Shown: one piece after another, positions 1 through 7,328 of the stretch
Numbering within the stretch: position 1 is the first letter of the stretch
Layout: each line of letters starts with the position of its first letter
NCBI GenBank assembly: GCA_028292045.1
Contig: JAQGMZ010000033.1
Location: 1 to 37,160, forward strand
Length of the DNA: 37,160 nt
From: Polaromonas sp.
GTDB taxonomy: Bacteria > Pseudomonadota > Gammaproteobacteria > Burkholderiales > Burkholderiaceae_C
Reading direction: 5' to 3'
Notes under the pieces: model-generated
Told to the model about the DNA's origin: nothing
Seen by the model: only the letters and a program-made list of their open reading frames with translations
Database searches by the model: none
Translations under genes and position numbers: made by a program

Positions 1-462
1 CACGACGCCGGCCCAGCCTGAAAAGGAATGAAACCTGGCCACCACGAGGGTGTAGACGAACAGGCCGATCACGATGGAAGGCGCTGACAGCAAGATGTCA
101 TTGACGAAGCGGGTAATGGTCGCCAGCACGCCTTTGGTGTTGTATTCGGCCAGGTAAATGCCGGCCATGATGCCGATCGGGGTGCCCACGAAGGTCGCCA
201 GCGTCACCATCAGGAACGAGCCGTAGATGGCATTGGCAATGCCGCCTTCCTCGTTGGGCGCAGGCGTCATTTCGGTGAAGGTTGCCAGGGCAATTCCGCC
301 GATTCCCAGCCGGACGGTTTCCCACAGGATCCAGAACAGCCAGAACAGGCCGAAAGCCATGGCTGCGAGGGAAAGCACCAGCGCCACCCGATTGACCCGC
401 TTGCGCTGGGCAAACCTGGCCAGGCGCGCGGCATGCGCTGCGGGTTGCATCACGGCGCTCAT
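1..462 (-). CDS. pstA: Phosphate ABC transporter permease PstA (3' end outside window)
   Basis: This is the second membrane subunit of the high-affinity phosphate importer PstSCAB, in the inner membrane. The first 154 codons are visible, and the frame runs open off the left edge. The N-terminus is basic ([14 protein letters not shown]), followed by a hydrophobic segment at about residues 27-45. Next comes the periplasmic stretch with [12 protein letters not shown], then membrane segments with [11 protein letters not shown] and [15 protein letters not shown], which are typical of PstA. The ATG overlaps the pstC stop as ATGA, so translation is probably coupled to pstC. The rest of the gene and probably pstB and phoU lie beyond the left edge. 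The identification rests on family sequence features and operon position. Confidence 0.93.
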   Translation of the reverse strand, partial: MSAVMQPAAHAARLARFAQRKRVNRVALVLSLAAMAFGLFWLFWILWETVRLGIGGIALATFTEMTPAPNEEGGIANAIYGSFLMVTLATFVGTPIGIMAGIYLAEYNTKGVLATITRFVNDILLSAPSIVIGLFVYTLVVARFHSFSGWAGVV

Positions 463-1424
463 GTCTTGGCTCCTTCGTTTTTCTGCAGCTGCGCCAGCAG
501 CAGCTTGGACAGCGACAGCACCACGAAAGTGATGAAAAACAGCACCAGGCCCAGGTAGATCAACGAAGCCTGGTGCAGCCCTTCGCCCGCCTCGGCGAAC
601 TCATTGGCCAGCGCAGAGGTGATGCTGTTGGCCGCCTGGAACAAACTCAGCGAATCGAGCTGGTTGAAGTTGCCGATGACAAAGGTCACCGCCATGGTCT
701 CGCCCAATGCGCGCCCCAGCCCGAGCATGATGCCGCCCATGACACCCGCCTTGGTGTAGGGCAGCACCACCGTCGAAACCACTTCCCAGGTGGTCGCCCC
801 CAGGCCGTAGGCGGACTCTTTCAGCAATACCGGCGTGACCTCGAACACATCGCGCATCACCGAGGCGATGAACGGGATGATCATGATTGCCAGGATGATG
901 CCGGCCGACAGGATGCCGATGCCCACCGGCGGTCCGGAAAACAGCGCGCCCAGGTAAGGCACTTCGCTGAACATGGCCTGCAGCGGCTGCTGCACATAAG
1001 TCGCCAGGATGGGACCGAACACCAGCAAGCCCCACATGCCATAGACAATGGAAGGAACGGCGGCCAGCAATTCGATAGCCGTGCCGAGCGGCCGCTTGAG
1101 CCAGGCCGGTGAGAGTTCTGTCAGGAACAGGGCAATGCCGAAACTGACCGGCACGGCAATAAGCAGCGCAATAAATGACGTGGCGAGCGTCCCGTAAATC
1201 ATCACCAGCCCGCCGTATTCGTTTTGCACCGGGTCCCAGACGCTGCTGGTCAGAAAACCGAGACCGTACTTGCTGATGGCCGGCCAGGCGCCGACAACCA
1301 GCGAGGCGAGAATGGCAATCAGCAAGCCCAGCGTCAGCAGGGCCGCGGCCAGCGCCAGCCAGCCGAAGATTCGGTCAGGCAGCGGGCTGCGTTTTACGGG
1401 GTTCACAGGAGGGGGGGTAGACAT
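459..1424 (-). CDS. pstC: Phosphate ABC transporter permease PstC
   Basis: This is the first membrane subunit of the PstSCAB phosphate importer. After a short cytoplasmic N-terminus ([18 protein letters not shown]) there is a transmembrane segment, a periplasmic loop containing [16 protein letters not shown], and a permease core with the EAA-type loop around [10 protein letters not shown] and [11 protein letters not shown]. The frame can be extended upstream to a GTG at 1490. I chose the ATG at 1424 because it gives 321 residues, very close to the usual PstC length, and the extra 22 residues look non-conserved. It lies 132 bp downstream of pstS and overlaps pstA by 4 bp, so it probably shares the Pho-box promoter in front of pstS. 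Confidence 0.94.
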   Translation of the reverse strand: MSTPPPVNPVKRSPLPDRIFGWLALAAALLTLGLLIAILASLVVGAWPAISKYGLGFLTSSVWDPVQNEYGGLVMIYGTLATSFIALLIAVPVSFGIALFLTELSPAWLKRPLGTAIELLAAVPSIVYGMWGLLVFGPILATYVQQPLQAMFSEVPYLGALFSGPPVGIGILSAGIILAIMIIPFIASVMRDVFEVTPVLLKESAYGLGATTWEVVSTVVLPYTKAGVMGGIMLGLGRALGETMAVTFVIGNFNQLDSLSLFQAANSITSALANEFAEAGEGLHQASLIYLGLVLFFITFVVLSLSKLLLAQLQKNEGAKT

Positions 1425-1556
1425 GGCTCGGCCGTTCGCTTTGTCCGGAAACTCAAAAGCGGCCCGGCTTGCCGGAAGTGTAGAGGACACGAAGTGGAAA
1501 CCCCAAGGTTGGAAACTGACGCACGCAGTCTGAAATCCGGCAACTTCTTGCGGGGC

Positions 1557-2600
1557 TTATTTGAAAGCGACGGATTTGCCTGAGCCGTCCTTGATGTCTG
1601 CCCACGCTTTTTCAACGATCAGTTTGACATTCGCCGGCATGGGCACATAGTCCAGCGCATCGGCGGTCTGGTCGCCATTCTTGTAGGCCCATTCGAAAAA
1701 CTTGAGCGATGCAGTAGCCTGGGCCGGCTTGTCCTGGACCTTTTGCATCAGGATGAAGGTGGCGCCCGTGATGGGCCAGGCGTCCTTGCCGGGCTGCTCG
1801 GTCAGGATCTGGTAGAAACTCTTGGACCACTCGGCACCGGCCGCTGCCGCCTTGAATGTCGTGTCTTCGGGCGACACGAAATTGCCGGCAACGTTTTTCA
1901 GTTGGGCAAAGGCCATCTTGTTTTGCTTGACATAGGCATATTCGACATAGCCAATCGAATTGGGCAGGCGCGCCACGAAAGCGGCCACGCCCTCGTTGCC
2001 CTTGCCGCCTGCGCCCACCGGCCAGTTCACCGCCGTGCCCTCGCCCACCTTGGATTTCCACTCTGCATTAGCCTTGCTCAGGTAATTGGTGAAGATGAAG
2101 CTCGTGCCCGACCCGTCAGCGCGGCGCACCGGTGCAATGGCCGCGTCAGGCAATGCCAGCGCGGGGTTGAGAGCCTTGATGGCGGGGTCCGTCCACTTGG
2201 TGATCTTGCCCAGGTAAATATCGCCCAGCACCTGGCCGCTCAGCTTCAGCTGTCCGGAGGCAATGCCCTTGATATTGACGACTGGCACGACGCCGCCAAT
2301 CACGGTGGGAAATTGCATCAAACCTTTTTTGGCCAGCTCCTCGTCCTTCAGGGGTGCATCTGAAGCGCCGAAGTCAACGGTCTTGGCTTCGATCTGGCGC
2401 AAGCCGGCGCCGGAGCCCACCGACTGGTAATTGATCTTCACGCCGGTCGCCTTGTTGTAGTCAGCAGCCCACTTGGAATAGAGGGGCGCCGGAAAGCTCG
2501 CACCTGCGCCGGTCACGTCTTGGGCTGCCGACAGTGTGGCAAACGACATCAGGGCCGCACCCAGGGTCACGGACATCGAAGCTTTGATCGCAAATTTCAT
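1557..2600 (-). CDS. pstS: Periplasmic phosphate-binding protein PstS
   Basis: This protein binds inorganic phosphate in the periplasm and delivers it to PstCA. It has 347 residues, the normal length. A Sec signal peptide ends near FATLSAAQ (about residue 27). The phosphate-binding motifs are all visible: GAGASFPAPLY near the mature N-terminus, SVGSGAGLRQ, DFGASDAPL, and RRADGSGTSF, which carries the Arg and Ser/Thr ligands. The ATG at 2600 is preceded by an AAAGGTG ribosome-binding site. The gene leads the pst operon and has a Pho box 53 bp upstream. The 132-bp gap to pstC has no convincing terminator. Confidence 0.97.
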   Translation of the reverse strand: MKFAIKASMSVTLGAALMSFATLSAAQDVTGAGASFPAPLYSKWAADYNKATGVKINYQSVGSGAGLRQIEAKTVDFGASDAPLKDEELAKKGLMQFPTVIGGVVPVVNIKGIASGQLKLSGQVLGDIYLGKITKWTDPAIKALNPALALPDAAIAPVRRADGSGTSFIFTNYLSKANAEWKSKVGEGTAVNWPVGAGGKGNEGVAAFVARLPNSIGYVEYAYVKQNKMAFAQLKNVAGNFVSPEDTTFKAAAAGAEWSKSFYQILTEQPGKDAWPITGATFILMQKVQDKPAQATASLKFFEWAYKNGDQTADALDYVPMPANVKLIVEKAWADIKDGSGKSVAFK

Positions 2601-2636
2601 CAGAACACCTTTACGGTTGGTAAGAAAGATGTCATC

Positions 2637-2670
2637 ACTTTAAGGGCGTTATGTGACACGGATATGACAG
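2637..2670 (-). promoter_or_regulatory. Pho box and -10 element of the pst operon
   Basis: Read on the minus strand, CTGTCATATCCGTGTCAC (2653-2670) is two PhoB half-sites, CTGTCAT and GTGTCAC, separated by 4 nt. This closely matches the enterobacterial Pho-box consensus. Exactly 10 nt downstream is TAAAGT (2637-2642), a fair -10 hexamer, which is the spacing expected when a Pho box replaces the -35 element. It should drive pstSCA under phosphate starvation. Confidence 0.87.
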
Positions 2671-2741
2671 GAAAACTGCATTTCAAAAGATTCAAAGCCT
2701 TTGCTGCATCAGGCCATCCACCATCCGCGCCTTCAGAAAAC

Positions 2742-2775
2742 TTGTCATAAATCGGTCATCAAACTTGCCTACGCT
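2742..2775 (+). promoter_or_regulatory. Pho box and -10 element of the fasciclin lipoprotein gene
   Basis: TTGTCATAAATCGGTCAT (2742-2759) matches the Pho-box consensus at 16 of 18 positions by eye, with half-sites TTGTCAT and CGGTCAT 4 nt apart. After exactly 10 nt comes TACGCT (2770-2775), a weak -10 hexamer. It points away from pst, towards the lipoprotein gene starting at 2818. The two divergent Pho boxes are 71 bp apart. Confidence 0.78.
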
Positions 2776-2817
2776 TGCGGCTGCTCAGCCTGTTGTTCAG
2801 TCATTCCGGAGATTTTC

Positions 2818-3309
2818 ATGCTTAAACGCACTTCCATTTTTTTGCTGACCGCCATCGCGGCGGCTGCCTTGTTGTCTGGCTGCGCCACACCCATGAGGCC
2901 AGTTTCAGTGACGGACACCCTGGCATTGCAGCCGGAGCTTTCCACCTTGCGGGGCCTGGTTGTCAAGGCCGGCCTGGCCGATACGCTCAAGGGTCCGGGC
3001 CCGTTGACCGTGTTTGCTCCGAGCAACGAAGCGTTTGCCAAAGTGCCTGCCAAAACCATGGAAGGCCTGGCCAATGACCCGGCACGGCTCAAGGCCGTAC
3101 TGGCCTACCACGTCCTGCCCGCTCTGGTGAGAGTGGCCGATGTCAGGAACGGCAACAGCAAGACCGTCCATGGCGCCAACCTGGCGCTGTCGCGGGCCGG
3201 CGATTTTGTGACTGTTGAAGACGCGCTGGTGCAAACGCCCGATATTTCGGCAAGCAATGGCGTGGTTCACATCATCGATAGCGTTCTCTTGCCGCCCGCC
3301 ACCCGTTAA
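2818..3309 (+). CDS. Fasciclin (FAS1) domain lipoprotein, probable Pho regulon member
   Basis: This is a 163-residue secreted lipoprotein. The signal peptide ends in a lipobox, LLSGC, at about residues 18-22. The rest is one fasciclin/FAS1 domain (about residues 35-163), with the conserved stretches GPLTVFAPSNEAFAKVP, LKAVLAYHVLP and NGVVHIIDSVLLP. FAS1 domains act in adhesion or protein-protein contacts; the partner here is unknown. The frame is open from 2701, but the ATG at 2818 is preferred because it follows a GGAG ribosome-binding site and starts the signal peptide. The gene is divergent from pstS and has its own Pho box, so it is probably made during phosphate starvation. The domain call is firm; the physiological role is not known. 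Confidence 0.88.
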   Translation: MLKRTSIFLLTAIAAAALLSGCATPMRPVSVTDTLALQPELSTLRGLVVKAGLADTLKGPGPLTVFAPSNEAFAKVPAKTMEGLANDPARLKAVLAYHVLPALVRVADVRNGNSKTVHGANLALSRAGDFVTVEDALVQTPDISASNGVVHIIDSVLLPPATR

Positions 3310-3370
3310 ATGCCGCAGGGCTTTGCTTGCGACAGCCTTGGCCTCGATCCATGAATGCGCCATGCGCCAT

Positions 3371-3400
3371 TTGAAAAAGCTTGATTTGCTTTTCATTCAA
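3371..3400. repeat. AT-rich imperfect inverted repeat between two genes
   Basis: The stretch begins TTGAAAAAGC and ends GCTTTTCATTCAA, forming an imperfect hairpin with an AT-rich loop. It lies 61 bp after the fasciclin gene and just before the next gene on the same strand. It may be a weak transcription terminator, but it lacks a GC-rich stem and a clear T-run. Confidence 0.3.
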
Positions 3401-3435
3401 TAGCTACTCGGCGCATGCCAGAGCGGCCTAAAAAC

Positions 3436-4584
3436 ATGCCATTGCCTTCTTCAATCCATAATCGCCGCCGCTGGCTGCAGCGCGCCAGCGCGTTGACAGC
3501 AGGCGGCCTGCTTTCCCCAGCAGGCTGGGCTCAGCCCGGCAAGCTGGCGGCATCAACCCGAAGACTGACGGTCGCGCAGCTGGTGGATGTGTCCGAGTCC
3601 CAGCAAGATGTATCGAAGGATTTTCTGATCGGCTCCCGTGCCGCCTGGCAAGACATCAATTCCCGTGGCGGGGTTCGGGGGCAGGCGGTGACGCACCTTG
3701 CGCTGGAAACCAACGGCACCCCCGCCAGCGTGCGCCTGGGCCTGGATGAAGCCCTGGGCAATCCGGCCTGCGTGGTCCTGTCAGGCAGCGCGGGCGATCT
3801 GCTGGCCAGCCAGGTAGCGGCCCTGACGCGCGGCCAGACCATCGCCCACGCCGCACCCTGGCTGCAAAACTCCACGCTTGATCTGGGTGACAACACGTTT
3901 CCTATTTTTGCCGCCCGGCGGGAACAAATGGGCCATGCGTTCAAGACCCTGGCGGTCATGGGCGTGAAAACCCTGGGTGCGGTGTATGCCAGCAGCCGGG
4001 ACCATGCCGCCCACCACGAGGAAGTCGAACGCATTGCAGCGAGCATGCAGTTTCAGTTGAAGTCTTACCAGGCTGGGGCCGATGCCCGCATTCTCGGCCA
4101 GAAGCTGACTGCGGACACGCCTGCAATCCTGCTGTTCATCGGCGGAACGCCGGAACTGGCGCAATTTACCCTGGGTCTGGAAAAACAGTCGCGCCAGCGC
4201 TACATCGTTGCCCTGGCGGATGTGAACCTCCAGACCCTGATGCAGATGGGCGCAGCGCGCAACACCCCGGTGATTGCCACCCAGCCTGTGCCGATGGTCA
4301 ATGCCAGCCTGCCGGTGGTCAGGCAGTACCGCGACACCCTGGCCCGGCTGTTTGACGAACCGCCCACGCCGCACAGCCTGGCCGGCTTCATTGCCGCCCG
4401 GTACACGTTTGACATCCTCAACGACATCGAAGCCCCCCTGACGCGCCAAAATGTGCTGGCCCGGTTTCAAAAGCGCAGCAGCGTGGATGTGGGCGGTTAT
4501 CGCATTGCCTACAACGCCCAGGGACAGGGCAGCGCCTATGTCACGCAAAGCATGATGACGCTCGACGGCCGGCTGGTCGGCTGA
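3436..4584 (+). CDS. Exported ABC-type substrate-binding protein (Leu/Ile/Val-binding-like)
   Basis: This is a periplasmic binding protein of the type I, branched-chain amino-acid-like family (Peripla_BP_6 type). The N-terminus NRRRWLQRAS followed by a hydrophobic stretch and AGWAQ looks like a Tat signal. The mature part has the two-lobe pattern, with SRAAWQDINSRGGVRG, VLSGSAGDLLASQVAALT, GVKTLGAVYAS and HSLAGFIAARYTFDIL. An upstream in-frame ATG lies at 3415; neither start has a strong ribosome-binding site, and I chose 3436 because it gives a normal n-region. No permease or ATPase gene is adjacent, so it is an orphan that may serve a transporter elsewhere or act as a sensor. The ligand cannot be told from sequence alone. 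Confidence 0.8.
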   Translation: MPLPSSIHNRRRWLQRASALTAGGLLSPAGWAQPGKLAASTRRLTVAQLVDVSESQQDVSKDFLIGSRAAWQDINSRGGVRGQAVTHLALETNGTPASVRLGLDEALGNPACVVLSGSAGDLLASQVAALTRGQTIAHAAPWLQNSTLDLGDNTFPIFAARREQMGHAFKTLAVMGVKTLGAVYASSRDHAAHHEEVERIAASMQFQLKSYQAGADARILGQKLTADTPAILLFIGGTPELAQFTLGLEKQSRQRYIVALADVNLQTLMQMGAARNTPVIATQPVPMVNASLPVVRQYRDTLARLFDEPPTPHSLAGFIAARYTFDILNDIEAPLTRQNVLARFQKRSSVDVGGYRIAYNAQGQGSAYVTQSMMTLDGRLVG

Positions 4585-4650
4585 GCAATGCCCGCGTTCA
4601 AGCGTGCAGCGCGCCAATGCTATGCTGAGATTCAATCAAGAAACTCAGAC

Positions 4651-6150
4651 ATGCAAAACGGAACACTGCTTGCCGCTGTGGACTTAGGGTCCAACAGCTT
4701 TCGCCTTGAAATTGGCCATCTCGACCACGGGCGCATACGCAGAACGGAGTACCTTAAGGAAACCGTTCGCCAGGGCAACGGGCTGGACCTGGACAGAAAC
4801 CTCACCCTCGACGCCATGCAGCGCGGCTGGGACTGCCTGGCCCGGTTCGGCGAGCGCCTGGCCGGATTCGAGGCCGCGCAGGTCCGCGCTGTGGCCACCC
4901 AGACCCTGCGCGAAGCCCGCAACCGCGAGGAGTTCCTGTCGCGCGGCCAGCAAATTCTGGGTTTTCCGATCGATGTCATTTCCGGCCGGGAAGAAGCGCG
5001 CCTGATCTACCAGGGCGTTGCCCACTTGCTGCCGCAGTCTGAAGAACGCCGCCTGGTGGTGGACATCGGAGGGCGTTCCACCGAATTGATCCTGGGCCAG
5101 GGGCTTGAAGCGCGGACCCTGGAGTCATACCGGCTCGGCAGCGTGACCTGGTCGATGCGCTACTTCCCCGACGGGCAGTTCAATCCGCGTTCATTCGAGA
5201 TTGCCGAGATTGCCGCCAAGGCGGTCCTGGACGAAGTGGTCAACACCTACCGCTCGGACGCCTGGGATGTGGCCTACGGCTCATCGGGAACGATCGGCGC
5301 CGTGGGCGAGGTGCTGACCGCCGCAGGCTGGCCTGCGGGCATGGTGACGCTGGAAGGGCTGGACTGGCTGGTCGACCGGCTGCTGAAGGCGCAAAGCGCG
5401 GAACGCCTGAAGATCGAAGGCATGAAGGAAGACAGGCGTGCGGTCATAGGCGGCGGCATCAGCGTGCTTCGGGCAGTGTTTGACCTGCTGCACATCAAGC
5501 AGATGGAAGTGGCCCAGGGCGCATTGCGCAACGGCGTGCTCCACGACCTGGTGGAACGCGACCAGAACCTGACCGATCTGCGCGCTGCCAGCGTGCAGCG
5601 GCTGGCGCTTAACTTCAACACCGATGCCGCACAAGCCGAACGCCTGAGCAACGTGGCCCAGCACCTTTTCATGCTGGGCAGCAAAAGCATGCCGCGTCCT
5701 GAATCGGAACGCTCCAGGCGCAAGCTGGCCTGGGCCGCGCAGCTTCATGAAATCGGCTCGCAGATTTCGCACAGCGACTACCACAAGCATGGCGCCTACA
5801 TTCTCGACAATTCGGACGCGCCAGGCTTTGCAGCCCACGAACTGCACCGCCTGAGCCTGCTGGTGCTGGGACACCGCGGCAAATTGCGCAAACTAGAAGC
5901 CGACTTTGAAGACCGGGTATTTGTTCAGCAACTGCTGTGTCTGCGCCTGGCCGTGATTTTGTGCCACGCCCGGCGCGACCCTGACCTCAAGGGCCTGTCA
6001 TTCGACTGGGAAGCCGAGCCGGGCCGGCAATTTACCCTGAATTGCCGTCCGGGCTGGTCGGAAGCCTTTCCGCAATCTGCCCATCTGCTGCGGGAAGAAG
6101 TGCTCGCATGGCAAAAAACGGCCTGGTCCCTGTTGATTGCAGAGCTATGA
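4651..6150 (+). CDS. ppx: Exopolyphosphatase Ppx (Ppx/GppA family)
   Basis: This enzyme releases phosphate from the ends of polyphosphate chains in the cytoplasm; the same fold in GppA cleaves pppGpp. It has 499 residues, near the usual length. The actin-like ATPase-fold motifs are visible: AAVDLGSNSFRLEIG at the N-terminus, GREEARLIYQG, and VVDIGGRSTELILG. The C-terminal part has the HD-like helical domain (AAQLHEIGSQISHSDYHKHGAYI). The frame is open from 4588, but the ATG at 4651 directly precedes the conserved N-terminus. It is convergent with ppk-sixA, and no Pho box is visible in front of it. Ppx rather than GppA is favoured by the length and the nearby ppk. Confidence 0.93.
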   Translation: MQNGTLLAAVDLGSNSFRLEIGHLDHGRIRRTEYLKETVRQGNGLDLDRNLTLDAMQRGWDCLARFGERLAGFEAAQVRAVATQTLREARNREEFLSRGQQILGFPIDVISGREEARLIYQGVAHLLPQSEERRLVVDIGGRSTELILGQGLEARTLESYRLGSVTWSMRYFPDGQFNPRSFEIAEIAAKAVLDEVVNTYRSDAWDVAYGSSGTIGAVGEVLTAAGWPAGMVTLEGLDWLVDRLLKAQSAERLKIEGMKEDRRAVIGGGISVLRAVFDLLHIKQMEVAQGALRNGVLHDLVERDQNLTDLRAASVQRLALNFNTDAAQAERLSNVAQHLFMLGSKSMPRPESERSRRKLAWAAQLHEIGSQISHSDYHKHGAYILDNSDAPGFAAHELHRLSLLVLGHRGKLRKLEADFEDRVFVQQLLCLRLAVILCHARRDPDLKGLSFDWEAEPGRQFTLNCRPGWSEAFPQSAHLLREEVLAWQKTAWSLLIAEL

Positions 6151-6214
6151 ATGAGTGGCATCCGTCTGAATTAATCGTATAAACTGTATAAATCATTAAT
6201 TGAGGAATACAGCC

Positions 6215-6817
6215 ATGGCCACCACACCGCAACCCATCGATTCAACAACCCCTGCAACTTCCGCCGTCGCCTTGCCGGCGTTGAATAACGCTCCAGCCAC
6301 GACATCACCCGCCCCTGCAAAATCAAAAGCCGTTCCAGCGAAACGCACCCGTGCCTCTGTGCAAAAAGCGGTCGTGCCGGCTGCGCCAGCGCCAAAACCG
6401 GCGGTGAAACCCCCGGTTGCCCGCAAAGCAGCCGTCAAGAAAGTTGCAGCCAAAGCAGTGCCGCTGGCGGCGCCAAAACCTGCGCCGTCCCCCGTCATCG
6501 CCAAGCCCGTCATCGCCAAGCCGGTCATCAAGCCCCTGGCAAAAGCCGCTGCACTGCCCGAAGCAGGCAAAAAGACACTTCCTGCAAAAGTAAAAAAAGA
6601 CAGGCTGGTCCGCGACAGTTTCACCATTCCAAAAACTGAATTTGCCGTGCTGGAGGATTTGAAGCAGCGTTCTGCCGTGCTGGGGCGTCCTGTCAAAAAG
6701 AGCGAACTTCTGCGCGCAGGCATCAAGTTGCTGGCCAGCTTGTCGAACGACGCCTTGCTTTCAGCGCTGGCCAGGGTGCCAACCATCAAGACCGGACGGC
6801 CGCTGCTTAAATCCTAA
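6215..6817 (+). CDS. Lys/Ala/Pro-rich histone-like protein with C-terminal ribbon-helix-helix-like segment
   Basis: This is a 200-residue basic protein. Residues 1 to about 130 are low-complexity Ala, Pro, Lys and Val, with PAK- and KPV-like units resembling histone H1-like bacterial proteins. It includes a tandem VIAKP VIAKP VIKP repeat. The last 70 residues are ordered: RDSFTIPKTEFAVLEDLKQR, then GRPVKKSELLRAGIKLL. This pattern of a strand followed by two helices resembles ribbon-helix-helix DNA-binding domains. The start is the ATG at 6215, after a GAGGAA ribosome-binding site; the frame opens at a TTG at 6200. It sits 64 bp after ppx on the same strand and probably has its own promoter. 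It is likely a DNA-binding nucleoid or regulatory protein; its target is unknown. Confidence 0.78.
   Translation: MATTPQPIDSTTPATSAVALPALNNAPATTSPAPAKSKAVPAKRTRASVQKAVVPAAPAPKPAVKPPVARKAAVKKVAAKAVPLAAPKPAPSPVIAKPVIAKPVIKPLAKAAALPEAGKKTLPAKVKKDRLVRDSFTIPKTEFAVLEDLKQRSAVLGRPVKKSELLRAGIKLLASLSNDALLSALARVPTIKTGRPLLKS
6494..6535 (+). repeat. 15-bp tandem repeat inside the histone-like gene
   Basis: The unit GTCATCGCCAAGCCC occurs at 6494-6508, then as GTCATCGCCAAGCCG at 6509-6523, then as a shortened third copy to 6535. It keeps the reading frame and encodes the VIAKP repeat, so copy number could vary without breaking the protein. Confidence 0.85.
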
Positions 6818-6846
6818 GCGTCAAATTACGGCTGGTAGCGCCCGCA

Positions 6847-7320
6847 TCAAAGCATTTCAGGCGTCTGGACGGTGACGACGACCGTTTCAAGTCGCCCTTC
6901 GCGTTCACGGGTGCGCAGCCACCACAGCGCACCTTTCTTGAGCGCGCACTCGCTCTCCTGAAAACCCATCAGCTGCGCAATGGTTTGTCCCAGGGTGGGT
7001 TGGTGCCCTATCACCAGCATGGGCAGCTTGCTCATGGGCCATTGCACCACTTCCAGCAATTGCGCCGGTGTCGACCCAGGCAGCAGTTCCTCGCGAAGCC
7101 TGTACTTGCGCCCGAGCACCAGGGCGGTTTGTTCACAGCGTCGGGCCGGGCTCGCCGCGATGCGAAAACTTCCCGACAACCGCCTGTCCAGCCATTCGGC
7201 CATGCGGGCCGCCTGTTTTTCTCCGCGCGGGGTCAGCTTGCGCGCCAGATCGCTCTGCACGTCCGCCGTTGATTTCAAAATCTCTTCGGCTTCGGCGTGG
7301 CGCCACAAGATCAGGTCCAT
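6847..7320 (-). CDS. sixA: Phosphohistidine phosphatase SixA
   Basis: SixA removes phosphate from phosphohistidine in phosphorelay and phosphotransferase proteins. The protein has 157 residues, close to the E. coli size of about 160. The catalytic phosphoglycerate-mutase-like motif is at the N-terminus (LILWRHAEAEE, with the RH pair at about residues 6-7), and the second catalytic His is in VIGHQPTLGQ. It also has LTPRGEKQAARMAEWL and ASPARRCEQTA, both normal for the family. The ATG lies 8 bp after the ppk stop on the same strand, so the two genes are probably co-transcribed. The family call is firm; its actual substrate here is not known. Confidence 0.9.
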   Translation of the reverse strand: MDLILWRHAEAEEILKSTADVQSDLARKLTPRGEKQAARMAEWLDRRLSGSFRIAASPARRCEQTALVLGRKYRLREELLPGSTPAQLLEVVQWPMSKLPMLVIGHQPTLGQTIAQLMGFQESECALKKGALWWLRTREREGRLETVVVTVQTPEML

Positions 7321-7328
7321 GGTTGGCG

